Below, in pieces: positions 29,962 to 41,341 of a stretch of DNA of 64,000 bases. Position 1 is the stretch's first letter; the number at the start of each line of letters is the position of its first letter. The notes below the pieces were generated by a model. It was not told where the DNA came from. It ran no database searches and saw only the letters and a program-made list of their open reading frames with translations. The translations under genes and the position numbers were made by a program. Origin of the DNA: Fistulifera solaris (taxonomy: Eukaryota > Bacillariophyta > Bacillariophyceae > Naviculales > Stauroneidaceae); contig AP026142.1 of assembly GCA_030295235.1 (NCBI GenBank), forward strand, positions 682,001 to 746,000, read 5' to 3'.

Positions 29962-32042
29962 CTATAGGTGTATAGCACTTAGATGCTGGCGCACGTTCTT
30001 TTTTTGTGAGTGGGTAGTCAACATGGCGGACAAGCCCTTGGCCTGACGTAAATCGGGTCTGGCGCGTCGAATATATGTTTCAGCGAAAGACCGAGCCTGA
30101 TCTGGAGAGATTTCCAAGTCCAACGGAGCATGGTGTGTGCAGATGTAGCGCATCTGCTGCGTTAATAGTTGCAGTTGTCCGATGATCTGAACAGGAGATG
30201 GCGATGGTACAAACATGACACTTTTGGGAACCGCAGCGAGTTGATCCGCGACAATTCTAACTGCGGTACGTTCTTCCATGGAATCGCCGAAGGAAATGAT
30301 TTCCCTTTGGCCGCAAGACTCGCGAGAAAAGCTAGAATCAAAGGATTCATCGGATTCGAAACTTCCGGACGCAGTGTTTACATCATCACTCTCGTCCGAA
30401 GTGCTCTGGTTTTCGAAATACTCGTTGACCTCATGAGCAAAAGCGGCCGCCTTCCAGCAAAGGGTCTGCCCCGGGTAAAATTTCTCGTAGGCGGTTCTAG
30501 CTGAAACTATGCGATATTTCTCGATGATTGGAAGTAAGCAAGGAACAAACTTTTCGCACGAATAATGAACCCATCCCTCATCTGAGTTTGTGATGATAAT
30601 AACCTGAAAATGATCATTTGAAAAGGGGTGTCAGAAACGGGCTAGCACTTCAGGGCTGGGCACATGATGTACAGCGACGTGAACTAGTGCCATGAAATCG
30701 GTAAAATAGTTTTCGGACAGCAGGCCGACAGCAATTTGTCCATTCTCGCTAATCGTACCAAGAACCGCACGTTGCGACAGCGTCCCGCGTCCACCAATTT
30801 GGGGCTTCGCGCCATTTCCGGAGTACTTATGAGACTATTTAACGGCATTTTACCCGTTTTAGTCTGTTTTGCACCCCGGCGGAGAAAAACAAGACGCACC
30901 ATGGCCGACGAAGCAACACGATTCAAATAACTTAACGATTGTCGATATGACGATGAATAAAACTCACCTCTCCGTATTTGGATGCCTCCTGTAAGCAGTG
31001 GGCGGCGTATTTGGCAACATCGGCGAAGAGATTTTGGAACTGGGATGATGTCAAGACAGAAAAGTTGTCAGTGGGCTCGGCTCAATAAAACAGAATTCGA
31101 GAGAGGGGTCGTTTCATTACAGTTCATCCATCAAGGTAATAAAGCTTGATTTTTCATAAATTTCAATTGCCGAGGCTTGACACACGGGGACTTACATTTT
31201 CTGCCATCTGGTCTACACGATCTATTTGATATCGATCGACATACGTGGACGGGCAAATGGTGTCATCATAATCAAAGATGATAATCTTTGAAGAATCTGG
31301 CCTGTCTCGTAAGCCCATAGCAATGTGCACTAAAGATGTGAAGAAAGGAGATGTGACTGCACCTTTTTGATTTTATAAAAGAAAAACAGAAGAGGAAGGC
31401 AGATCAGGAACTCCGAGAGCCGACAAGTTTTGAAAATATTTGTCCAACAGCTACAAATGTACCTGGCTAGTTTTGTGTTACACTTTTCATTAGACTGACA
31501 ACGGAGACTGGAGTGCGCGCGAAATTTCCCCTCGACCTACATCTGAGGATTTGAAAACAAGAGTTCTACTCTTTTCAAGTAATCAATTCAAACATTCTTC
31601 TTATGTACTAGATTATATGGTCGATAACACGGTGGCTATTAGAGGTGATCAAATTTTGCCGTTATTCGATGGTTAAAACTGGTCAAATAGGTACCTTTAA
31701 ATACCTCCCTCGCGCCAAAATTTGATGATTCGCGGTCGAAAATTCGAGCCCCGTTATCAATTTTCGTTAGACTTCTTACTTACGTCAACGATTTTCAAGT
31801 CTGTTTCACATTTAAGCATAGGATTGGCTCACCTGTTGACAGGTTGCTTTGTTGAAGCACGTCCGGCGTAAAAGGCATTCCACTAAAGTACACAGTGGAC
31901 TCTAACGAGGAACGAAGAATTTTCTTCATCGGCATCATCGTCTCATCATTATTGGTCGTCACTAACTGGTAGTCATAAGTAATTAGGCCATCAATCCCTT
32001 GTAACTAGGAGGAACATCCAACGATTTAGGTGGGAGAAGCAT
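29962..32042 (-). CDS. HAD-superfamily phosphatase-like protein, four or more exons
   Basis: Not visible as one open frame; assembled from splice sites. Exons on the minus strand: about 32042-31833, 31329-31196, 31039-30968, 30603-29962. Introns are GTGAGC...TTTAG (503 nt), GTAAGT...CCCAG (156 nt) and GTGAGT...TTCAG (364 nt); all junctions are in phase. HAD motif I is IIIFDYDDTICPS (nucleophile Asp), motif II is VIIITNSDEGWV, and motif IV is SFGDSMEER. An acidic insertion (STSDESDDVN) separates II and IV. The start at 32042 (MLLPPKSLDVPPSYKG) needs one more G in a GGG run (plus strand 31996-31998); otherwise the first exon lies elsewhere. Substrate unknown. Confidence 0.72.
31330..31832 (-). 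other. Long first intron of the HAD gene
   Basis: 503 nt, several times the usual length here. It contains an 11-bp inverted repeat, ATCAAATTTTG (about 31649) and CAAAATTTGAT (about 31719), flanking an AT-rich 60-nt segment. May hold a regulatory or old mobile sequence. Confidence 0.55.
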
Positions 32043-32102
32043 ATCCAATGACTAATGACAGTGCTCAATCTAGGGTAAGATAATAGGGCTAGTCCATTTA
32101 CT

Positions 32103-33503
32103 TTATGGATAAGGAAGCCTGACTAACCCCTCATCGATCGCATAAGTATACGTGGGAAGCATAGTAGATGCACCAAGAACGGTTAGTTCTGGGAGGAGAG
32201 TGTTATCTGGAACGACAAGTTTCTGGGAAAATTCTGCGCCCATGAGCGCATACAAAGCCGACCCGAGTGAGGAAGCAATTACGGGTGCTCGCGCCGCACC
32301 TCCCAATAAGAGAATATGGTCGACGTTCATTGGGGTTTTCTGAGAGAATTCGAGTAGCTGTGTAAGCGAGGAAGTAAAGAGTGAACTGAGATCCGTCGGC
32401 GGTGGCATGTGAGGTGACAGAGCTGATTCGGTTTGCGCAGCCTGTACCAAGTACTCCTTGACGTCGTCCTTGATCGCTTTTTCCAATACAGACCGTGAAA
32501 TTGAAGTATCTAAATGATGTTTCGTCGGATCGGCGAAAAGATAATGCACATGGATATCGGCTCTCGATTTTGCAGACAGTTCGGCTAGAGCCATGCGGGC
32601 ATGTGTTTGCAGGGCCGTGAGGGACCTTTCGTCTTCCAAAGGCTCACTCGACTCTTTTCTCAAGAGATCTACCATTATTTCAATCCATCGCTCTCCTCCC
32701 CACGGAAGCGTGATAGACGACAGAACGACATCCTTTTGCACCATCGAAAGTGCCATGCTCTTTCCACCTACATCAACTACAAGCGTCGTTCGTCCCACTC
32801 TACCTTCTTCTGTCGGCAACAAAGACTTCCACTGGGCTCCCCAAACAGCAGCAACCGGTTCGGGCAGAAATGTGGTGGCTACATTCGCAAAAGCCGCAGA
32901 ATATACGTCCGAACGCAAGTACACGGCCGGTACGGTGACGACGCTGCGTAGTGCCGTCGAGGTACTTTCTGGATTGTATCCTATTCGGTCGAGCGTTTCA
33001 TCCAAAGCGAGTCCTAGAACATCTTCCACAATTTTGGCCGCTTGTTCTGGATCGGAAGACGAGGACGATATAACATTCCAGGGCAGCGTGACTGCCGATG
33101 ACGGTGAATACGAAAACTTCTCCATTGCGCTTCTTCCTTGCGCTTCCACGACCCCGTCTTTGTAGACAATGCCATTAAAGAAGTGACGATCTCCTTCTCG
33201 AGTAGCAATAACTTCTGGTTTCGGATAATTTGTGGCAAGTTTCGTATATATGCTTCCGAGATCAATTGCAATTGTTTTGGTCGTCGTTTCGGCTTCTGTA
33301 TTTTGCAACATTTGCTTTTCATATTGCCTTAGCTGCCATTGATAATCTTCCCACTCTTCATCCATTCGCTTCCACGCTTTGTAGGAATAACGGCCCAAGA
33401 CAAACACTGTAGCGACTCCTACGAGCGGCAAAATCTCTCTCCGTGCCGTCGCATGATAAAAGCGTTGAGTTGCCAACGACTGTCGCGCTACAATCCTCCA
33501 CAT
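32103..33503 (-). CDS. Divergent Hsp70-like ATPase, predicted mitochondrial and membrane-anchored
   Basis: Actin/Hsp70-fold ATPase without a substrate-binding domain. The N-terminus MWRIVARQSLATQRFYHATARR looks like a mitochondrial presequence. It is followed by a short hydrophobic segment (LPLVGVATVFVLG) and a charged linker. Nucleotide-binding landmarks are IAIDLGSIYTKLA (phosphate 1), VVTVPAVYLRSDV, FLPEPVAAVWG, LVVDVGGKSMAL (phosphate 2) and ILLLGGAARAPVI (adenosine). The protein stops at 466 aa, so the Hsp70 C-terminal half is absent; this layout recalls short Hsp70-like proteins such as HSPA13/STCH (comparison, not proof). Start ATG 33503. The HAD gene begins about 60 bp downstream on the same strand. 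Confidence 0.75.
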   Translation of the reverse strand: MWRIVARQSLATQRFYHATARREILPLVGVATVFVLGRYSYKAWKRMDEEWEDYQWQLRQYEKQMLQNTEAETTTKTIAIDLGSIYTKLATNYPKPEVIATREGDRHFFNGIVYKDGVVEAQGRSAMEKFSYSPSSAVTLPWNVISSSSSDPEQAAKIVEDVLGLALDETLDRIGYNPESTSTALRSVVTVPAVYLRSDVYSAAFANVATTFLPEPVAAVWGAQWKSLLPTEEGRVGRTTLVVDVGGKSMALSMVQKDVVLSSITLPWGGERWIEIMVDLLRKESSEPLEDERSLTALQTHARMALAELSAKSRADIHVHYLFADPTKHHLDTSISRSVLEKAIKDDVKEYLVQAAQTESALSPHMPPPTDLSSLFTSSLTQLLEFSQKTPMNVDHILLLGGAARAPVIASSLGSALYALMGAEFSQKLVVPDNTLLPELTVLGASTMLPTYTYAIDEGLVRLPYP

Positions 33504-34550
33504 AAAGCTTCACTGTTTCAATAAATACCAATTAACAACTGTGAAAGCAAAAAACTATTGCTTCAAACAAGTAATGAAGGGCTGTTCAGGAAGGAAAGGA
33601 ATGTAAGGATTGGGAGGAGGATTTTTTGCTTACCTGGTATTGTTGACGAAAAAATCAACGGAGGAGAAAAACCTTACTAAATACTCATGACTAAACACAG
33701 TCGCGGGGAAAGGTTGCCTACAATTAAGGATATAGTCGGTTTTGACGTTCCATCGAATCAATGGCATCACTCGTGTAGCTTCGTAATAGCTATCAGCTTT
33801 GTTTAGACAATTCTTTTCTACTAATGTTGTTAATTGACGGAAATAACTGATCATAGACTTCCATTCATTGTGTACGGTGGTGTCTTGTTGTGTCGTCAAT
33901 CAAAATGAGACAAATCAAGGTCAAAGTTCCTTTTCACTGTTCATCGATCTTTTCTTTCTTGTGTTCATGAATGTAAACCTTTCGTGACCGGATGCTGATT
34001 GGAGAGGAGTTAGCTAATGATTTCTCCTGTTTGCAAAAGAGTTCTGAGGTTGGGATCCTAGGTTTTATGGCCTAACAGGCTTTACGAATTTCATACCAGG
34101 TACCAGTACGACGCGGCACTCAACCAACAGCACTCAGGACAGGATGATTTTCGGGACATGAAACCGCCAACAATCTACAATCTACAGTTCACCGAACAGG
34201 TTCGCAGAAACGCTGTCACGTGTCACGGTGGTGTCACAATCTATAAGTCAGTAGTCATTTATTAGTTGTGAGTTGTGAGTTGTCAGTGAACCACTTTGAC
34301 TTGTAATATGGACACTAAATGTGATAGTTGAGAGACAGCCGTGACTGTAATTTGAAAATGTGAGTACTAAATCCAGATGTTCCTTTGTAGATAGTGCGAA
34401 CCAATAAGTAGTATACGTGATTGAAAAAGAAGCCAAGCACCGAACAAAAAACAAAATATTTCGAGTTTCGAGAGGCGAAAAATGAAGTTAAAAATGAACA
34501 ACGTTTGTTCATCTTAAACTTAAGATAATAAACTTAATTGCTAGACAACG
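33504..34550. other. 1-kb divergent intergenic region
   Basis: Between the Hsp70-like gene (minus) and the deacetylase gene (plus). A 74-codon minus frame (33854 to 33630) ends at a donor-like AG-GTAAGC. It could be a 5' leader exon of the Hsp70-like gene, but I do not call it a gene. Short tandem words (ACAATCT, GAGTTGT) near 34165 and 34267. Confidence 0.4.
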
Positions 34551-36630
34551 ATGATCACACGTGCTGCTTTTCTTGCCCTCTTGAGCGGCCTAGTAATTAG
34601 TCAGGTAATTAGAATTCATCCTCGTCACCGCTAGAAAAGGATGAGTAAGCGCGTCTCACGTTTTCATTACTTTCTTGCTCTATTGCAACAAAAAGGCGAT
34701 CGATAACTTCCCTTTCTCTCGGCTTCCCTTCAACAATGAAATACCAACGTCTCAGCTACCGCAATTGATTACTATAACGTTTGATGATTCCGTCACTCCC
34801 TACACGTCGTGGTTGTTTTCAAAAATCGCCAAGACGAAAGATCCTCATACCGGCTGCTTCCTGAAATCCACTTTTTACGTTTCGATTGAAGGAAACACGA
34901 AATGTGAATACGTGCAGGGACTACGGAAAGGTGGAAACGAAATAGGGACGCATACATTGGATCATAAGGGCACTCCTAGTGTCACACAAATTCAGGGTGC
35001 CGTCGACTGGCTCGCAGATAATTGCGGTGTCCCTCCTCAAGAAATGAGAGGCTTTCGAACTCCTTTCTTGAATTGGGATGATAGCACGCTGCAAAACTTG
35101 CATCAACTTGGTTTCTTGTATGATTCATCGATTGGGCCTACCGATCACATTGCCAACGCCAAGGGTGCGAATCACACCTGGCCGTTCACTTTCGACCAGG
35201 CCAACATTGATCAGTTCGAAAATGGCAAACCCAACATCGATATTACACCCGCACCCGGACTCTGGGAAATTCCCATGTGGTCTTTGTATGACACTGCTGG
35301 TCAAGCCGTTATTCCGATGGATTATCCCAATCCGAACGGTCCCAACACTGTTATTCCGAATCTAATTCACCCCAACTTTTTGAAACACTACAACGGCAAT
35401 CGAGCTCCCCTTGGACTTTTCTTTCATGCATCGTGGTTGGTAGCGAACGGAGATGCTTTTGCCGCCTGGATTCAAGACATCATGAATACGTACACGGACG
35501 TCTTTTTCGTGACATCCTACGAGCTATTGCAATATATGAAGAATCCGGTGCCGGCCTCGCAATTCGTACAAAGTTGTCCCAACCAACAGATGTGCTTCGC
35601 GCCACGTGATACAGGGTGTTTGTTTGGAAAGTTCAACGGAGTTACTTGTCAATGCGATTGCTCACCTCCATATTGCCGAGGCCCCGATGGAGCGTGCACG
35701 GAATACACCAACTGTCCCGTGGGTCCTACAGCACCCACCGCACCTGTAACTTCGCCCGTCGCGGCCCCTGTTCCTCCTTACACTGGACCCGGGTGCTGCT
35801 CTCAAACGTTCAAAAGTTGCGATGTGACTTGGTGTGGAACGACCGAAGCTCAGTGCAACGCGTGCTCGGGTCAACTGAAGTGGTTAGCCAGTGGACCTTT
35901 GACAAATTGTATGGGTAACTGGGCTTGGGGATGTTCGAAAGATACGGATTGCTGCGACGGACTTATTTGCAATGCCAGTTCTTGCACTCCTGGTATTCGT
36001 TCTCCCACGCCCGTGGCCGCGCCGGTACCGATCGCTCCTGTACCAGTACCTACACCCATTGCGGCTCCAGTACCGGCACCGGTCGCCCCTGTACCAGTAC
36101 CAGTACCTACACCCATTGTGGCTCCAGTGCCGTTACCCGTCGCTCCTGTACCAGTACCTACACCCATTGCGGCTCCAGTGCCGGTACCCTCTCCTGTCAG
36201 GGCCCCTGTTCCTGTGCCTGCTCCTGTAAGAGTACCGACACCCGTGGTGGCTCCCGTCCCTGCTCCATCCCCTGTCGTAGCTCCTGTCTCAACACAAGGC
36301 TGTTGCTCGCAGGATGCTCTCCAATGCAATGTGAATTGGTGCGGTACTTCCCAAGCGAGCTGCAAAGCGTGTGGTTCTTCTTATACCTGGCTGGCCAACG
36401 GAGCTCCTGCGGCAGGAAGCTGTTTGGCGCGATGGGGCACGTGTGGAGGCTCCGTGCCGTGCTGTCCCGGAACCTTTGCGACCGAAAAAGTCAATGGCAT
36501 TCCAGTTGCGAGCCTGGTCCCACTTGGTAGAGCGCTCATTTGTGATCGCAATAGCTGTTTATGTTTTAGAATACGTCAGTCATCGTCTGCTAACTTTCGA
36601 TTGATTTTTACGTGGCCTTTCGTGCAATAG
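34551..36630 (+). CDS. Secreted chitin-deacetylase-like enzyme (CE4) with two Cys-rich modules
   Basis: Extracellular polysaccharide deacetylase. Exon 1 (34551-34604) is a signal peptide, [19 protein letters not shown] 91-nt intron (34605-34695) follows, and exon 2 resumes in frame at [10 protein letters not shown]. NodB motifs: TFDDS near residue 46, HTLDH near 103 (metal His pair), [12 protein letters not shown], and FFHASW. Then come a Cys-rich segment, a disulfide module ([16 protein letters not shown] to NASSC), a Pro/Val/Ala linker of about 95 residues encoded by a minisatellite, and a second copy of the module ([16 protein letters not shown] to DRNSC). The duplicated modules are probably carbohydrate-binding. 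Likely substrate chitin or a related wall polymer (family-based). The last 20 residues may not be genuine. Confidence 0.85.
36000..36290. repeat. Coding minisatellite in the deacetylase linker
   Basis: Units such as CCTGTACCAGTACC and ACACCCATTGCGGCTCCAGT recur in tandem and read as Pro-Val-Pro-Thr-Pro-Ile-Ala-Ala. Length variation between strains is likely. Confidence 0.8.
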
Positions 36631-36888
36631 ACAAAATCATTCGAACATTCAAAGAGAGACACGATGCAAATGTAGCTATCAAATGACTCATGACTGAAAA
36701 TTCATTCGCAGTGAAGGGAGCTTACACTATGGTTCATAGTGGAAATGGCACTGACGCTGACGGGTTCGGAACGAAATTCTCCAGAACAACAACAAAAAAC
36801 AATAAGAGCGCCATGTTCATGGGTGTGTTTGATACTACGTAGTAATGTCATTATTTCATGAACACCATAGAACTAATACAAGCCAAGG

Positions 36889-38619
36889 ATGATAGAACCC
36901 AGATCTTCGCTATTCTATTTGCATCGCAAATTGTCATACTCACGACCTGAGGAAACGGAGGAATTCTTCTATTCAGAAGCATTTGATGATTTGCAACCCG
37001 AACGACCAATTCATCCTGCTCTCGAATATGAAGTGCTTCTTCAGGAAGAGGACGAAGAAGATGGGAATATCAACAACAATCCAAGCAATTCTTCACATGA
37101 GAACAAAGAGGATATGACTGTCAGTGCAGCAACTCCCGAAACACCGACAATACACAGCACGAAAACAAACAAATCACGTCTCGTCAAACTCGTGTTGAGT
37201 TTCATTCTGTTACTCATCTCCGGCACGGGCACGGTCGTTTTGATGAAGCTACAGGCGATTCCCATGTACAATTATCCCAATTTTATCAATCTCTTTTGTC
37301 ACTTTTGCTACATTCCCCTTTCTTTCCTCTATATCATTCCCATGATTCGCTACGGAACACGCATCACACCGGAACACATTGCCATGAGTCGAACGCCCTT
37401 CCTAATCATGGGTGCACTCGATTGTCTGGCATCCTCCTTACAACTCTTTGCGGCCATCTATGTACCGGGAAACTTACTGGTCTTGTTACCACAAGCCGTC
37501 ATACCTTGCAGTATGGCCTTGTCGTATATGTTGCGAAGAGAGCACTTTCACTGGCGGCAATACACGGGAGCACTCATTGTATTGCTGGGACTGGTGGTGG
37601 TACTAGAACCTCTATTGACCTTTCATCATGCTACCGACTATTATTGTGAAGCGGTAAATGTCGACCATGATTGTACTGTGTGTCAATCGGAAACGACACA
37701 ACAATCGTGTTTGTCGCATGTACAGCCGATCGACGACGTTGGTGAATATGCGAATCTTTGTCAGTGGCTGCCCTATCAGCAAGCGTCGAGAAAGGACGAT
37801 GAATTGACGTTCGGATGGTCTCTGCTATTACTGGCATCGGCCATCCCTATGACGTTGTCTGCCATGTACAAACAAGCCGCACTCGATATCGCGGAACTCG
37901 ATCCTGTTTACTTGAACGGATGGATCTCTATCTTTCAGTTCTTTTTGCGCTCCTGGTAGCGGTTCCGGCGGCTTGGATGACAAATGTTGCTCCGTTCGAC
38001 GTACCGCAAAATATGTGGGATGGTTTGACTTGCTTTCTGGGACACGGTGCGTATATTCCCGGGTCTGTGTTTTGTTGCCATCACAAGTAATTCTCATTTG
38101 TTGCTGTTCTTTTTTGTAGATACAAACGACTCGGGTTGTCATCCGGATGCTTGCTCCTCTCATACTCCGATTCTTGTGGGAGCGTATCTTGCTTTCGCTA
38201 TGCTCTATTCCACATGTATGCTGTGCGTGCTCAAATACGGATCCACATCCATCTTGTTTCTCGCGCAGACTATTCTAGTACCAGTAGGAAATTTAGCCTT
38301 TTCGTTCCCGCTGTTTCAGAACAATTCGTCCCTTTATACTTCGTATGTGATGGGATTGGTTGTGATTCTCTTGGGACTCATTCTGTATCGATTCTGGGGT
38401 GACGACGAGCCACTCCGTGACGATCCATCACAGGGCACGAGCCCGTGGGTTCAACAATATTTACAAGTCCAAGGAGAAGCACCTTCCCCGTGGTATCTGG
38501 ATATGATGGAACATTTACGGACACAAGTGCAGCAAACGGGGAATACTCCGTGGCTGAATGAGTTGCTACGCCACATGGAAGAACCGCTTTTGCAGGGTAG
38601 AAATATTGAATATCATTGA
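36889..38619 (+). CDS. CRT-like transporter (drug/metabolite transporter superfamily)
   Basis: Ten-helix-type membrane transporter related to plant CLT and Plasmodium CRT proteins, which carry glutathione, peptides or small drugs across organelle membranes. The acidic N-terminal region (about 95 aa) precedes LVKLVLSFILLLISGTGTV. Family features include the asparagine-rich YNYPNFINLFCHFCYIP, LDCLASSLQLFAA and a lumenal Cys loop (CTVCQSET, DSGCHPDAC). A frame break falls at T5 (37942-37946), one T short, restoring NGWISIFQFLFALLVAV. A 73-nt intron runs 38047-38119 (GTGCGT to TTGTAG), joining FLGH-DTNDSGCH in phase 1. Start ATG 36889 (MIEPRSSLF). The C-terminal 60 aa are soluble and Gln/Pro-rich. 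Confidence 0.82.
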
Positions 38620-39001
38620 ATGCATGCAATACCTCGAACAATTGGTTGGCCGCAATCAACGAAGTAACAACGTAATAGGCGCTCTTCCTTCTCGACCACG
38701 ATAGGGCAACACAAGTCTATAATCTAGCTAATTTCAATCTAAGCTTCCCACTAACAACTCGATGAAATTTGTGTCCTTTAATATGATCGTATTCTAAATC
38801 CGATCCGGTGAAATGTTATAAGTTATGATGTGAGGTGCGGCACACAAGGTGATACCATGTGCGCAAAAAATGAAAAGGGTGCTGTGTGTGCAGTGTAAAC
38901 AATCACGTCCGCTCAAGACGCGTGATTCGATGTGGGAAACAAACAAGTGGCTGGTGTGCGATCCAATACATATTCCTGTGCAAATAATAAAGATTGCAGT
39001 T
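38620..39001. other. Convergent intergenic spacer
   Basis: 3' ends of the CRT-like (plus) and double-bZIP (minus) genes. Nothing else recognised. Confidence 0.4.
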
Positions 39002-40012
39002 TCAACAGCCGACGGCCGTTGCGGCAGGACTGGACACGGAGTAGTATTTGGACGAGGTTCTTTGACGTTTGCCAGGACCCGATAGCATATTCACATGCTC
39101 TTCTTCATCGTGGCTGTCATCGGACGCGGAGCTTTCATCCGACAGCGCAACCAGACTGCTCGCGATCGAGCGAAGAATATCCGGAATTGGAATCTTTGCG
39201 GGGGCCGACTGCGACGACGCCTTGACCGCTGGGCGCCCACGTTTCGCAGTGCTCGTTGCTGGTTTTTCAAATGCAGTTGCCGCCTGCAGTAGCTTGCTCA
39301 GCTGATTCGAAGGAACTTCTCCATCCGAAAGGGAGCACGGATCAACTGTCTCAAATGGTTCTTGCTGCGCTGCCAATGTCGGCGATGACTGCTCCATGCG
39401 AGGAATCGACGAAACGAAGTTGTGATCCGGGTCGATCTTGGTAAGATAATCCAATAGAGCGTCATTCTCATCTTCCAACTGTCGGCATATCTCTGACATT
39501 TGCTCGGTAAACAATCGTTTTCTATCCCGCGTGCGCTTGGCGTGCATGCGGTTTCGCTCACGTCGAATCCTATCCAACTCTTCGGGTGAACACTGGGATC
39601 TATCTTTCCCGAGCAACTCATAGTCAATTCCGTCTTCTGTTTCGTCGGCAGTACTTTCTTGTAGGGCCTTGGCATTCCTTGACGCATGTTGACCCGGTAA
39701 GATCAAAGCAGGCAACTCTGAGACCTTCGACGCGTCAGGAATCTCATCGACAGGACGTTTCAAGAGATTTTCTACCTCTGGATCTTCTGCAGATGACTGT
39801 ACATTGATAGGAGACTTGGCGAAAAGACCAACCAGAATCGAAGCAGTGTTTTTCTCGTTAATAATTTGTCTCAAACGGAGTTGTTCGACTTTCAAATCTC
39901 CCGCGCGGCTTTGAAGACTTTGCATTTGTTCTTTCTTTCGCTGACGTGTTTTTCGTGCATGAATGCGATTCCTCTCGCGACTGGCAAGCGTAGTTCGAAA
40001 AGTTCGTGTCAT
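39002..40012 (-). CDS. Transcription factor with two bZIP regions
   Basis: Nuclear DNA-binding protein containing two separate basic-leucine-zipper regions. The first, residues about 12-55, is RERNRIHARKTRQRKKEQM with heptad leucines after it. The second, about 150-195, is RRERNRMHAKRTRDRKR followed by a zipper-like EICRQLEDENDALLDYL. Both have the bZIP N-x7-R contact pattern (N-R-x-H-A-(R/K)-x-T-R). The C-terminal half is Ser/acidic with KRGRP, an AT-hook-like word. Single exon; ATG 40012 in context ACCATGA. The next gene upstream, on the same strand, is a bZIP-PAS factor, so two bZIP proteins are neighbours. Targets not known. Confidence 0.85.
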   Translation of the reverse strand: MTRTFRTTLASRERNRIHARKTRQRKKEQMQSLQSRAGDLKVEQLRLRQIINEKNTASILVGLFAKSPINVQSSAEDPEVENLLKRPVDEIPDASKVSELPALILPGQHASRNAKALQESTADETEDGIDYELLGKDRSQCSPEELDRIRRERNRMHAKRTRDRKRLFTEQMSEICRQLEDENDALLDYLTKIDPDHNFVSSIPRMEQSSPTLAAQQEPFETVDPCSLSDGEVPSNQLSKLLQAATAFEKPATSTAKRGRPAVKASSQSAPAKIPIPDILRSIASSLVALSDESSASDDSHDEEEHVNMLSGPGKRQRTSSKYYSVSSPAATAVGC

Positions 40013-41341
40013 GGTCGATTATGAAGAGAGTAAACAAGAATTTGAAGGCAATGCGTCGAAGATTTTGACAAGCAATAACATCAAGTGAGAAAGACAAAAA
40101 GGAAAAAAACCTCAACATGGCTCGAGGCCGATTACGGCGAACAAATGCACAACGAAAACAGAAGGCAAAGTACATTTTGGGCGACAGTCAGGAGTGATGA
40201 CACGTCTCGATGCCCAATAAAGCTGTAAGGAACGCAAATGGCAGTCGCAAAGAATAATTCTTAGCAAACTCGTAGCGAATCGTGGTGCGACGGACCGGTA
40301 CCCTTGGAGAGAGAGTGCATTTGGAAAAACCATCTGCGCGCCAAGCGCCAATTCAAAGCAGAAGGATTTCGCGCGAGCCACACCCAGACCCTTTCTGCTT
40401 TCTGTCGTAGGTCCTGTCGCAGGTCTTCACTGTACGGAAGACAGTGGTGACGCTTCCGAAGAAGGAACCGCTCCTTCCACATGACGGACACGATTTTTCA
40501 AGCAGTTGCAGCTTGCGAAATGACAGCAGCCATCACGTCGTGTATTACCGTGTCGTCGATACGGGAGATACTCAACGATCAACGAGCAAGAATTATCAAC
40601 CAAGAATCTCCAATCACGTACCATCTTTGTGCGCGCTCCTTCACATCCTCTTTCTTAGAGCTACCCGATTGTCGAGTGGCTTTCGACGCCCCCAAAGAAG
40701 CGCGTGTCTCCGATCTTTCACCCTCCATCACACCCTACTTTTTCCCGCGTTGCAAACAACAATGCCACAAAGATGACAAAATGCTACAAAAGAATGTTTT
40801 CAACAAGCAGATATGAGTAGCTAATCGAATCAAAAGACAACAGCTTCTACGAAAAATGAGTGCGTGGTGAACTCCGAACGAAGATGGTCGCATTTTCTGT
40901 CGTATCCGCCACTCGGAGGAGTCGTGAAACCTCGCATCGATTTCGAAACATCTCATGTTTTGGTTCTTCTCTCCTTTCACTTACCTCTCTTTCTTGTTTT
41001 CAATCAAGATCTACGACAAAGAAAAGAAACAACAATCGAAGATGAATGTCAATCAGTTGTGCAGAAAAGAAAAAACGGCGGAGGTTGTGATGGCGCCAAA
41101 CGATCGAAATTTTGGTTGCTTCTGCTCGTGTGTTCGGTGGTCATCGATGAGTCGTCGATGAGCGGCGTAAAAATGCACGGCAGATGGTACGTACAGTACA
41201 GAAATGCAAGACTCCACGTTTAGGCTACAACTAGCGAGAGTGTATCGTTGTTCGCGTTCCGAGTTTCTGAAGCATACCTAATTTGTACTATAAACGATAT
41301 TTGCTAGGGTCATTAGTCTTAAGTTAGCTAATTCTTGATGT
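40013..41341. other. 1.3-kb intergenic region
   Basis: Between two same-strand bZIP genes. Several 60-120 codon open frames exist on the plus strand (40444-40816, 40860-41223), but none shows domain character or a shared splice pattern. I call no gene. A long regulatory or 3' UTR region is possible. Confidence 0.4.

Noticed and set aside
33630-33899. Small minus-strand gene
   Set aside because: The frame begins at TTG and ends at a donor-like site. No downstream acceptor gives a coding continuation, and no domain is seen. A leader exon is as likely.
40444-41223. One or more plus-strand genes between the bZIP genes
   Set aside because: Overlapping open frames in several phases, basic and Ser/Cys-rich with no family features, no matching splice sites.
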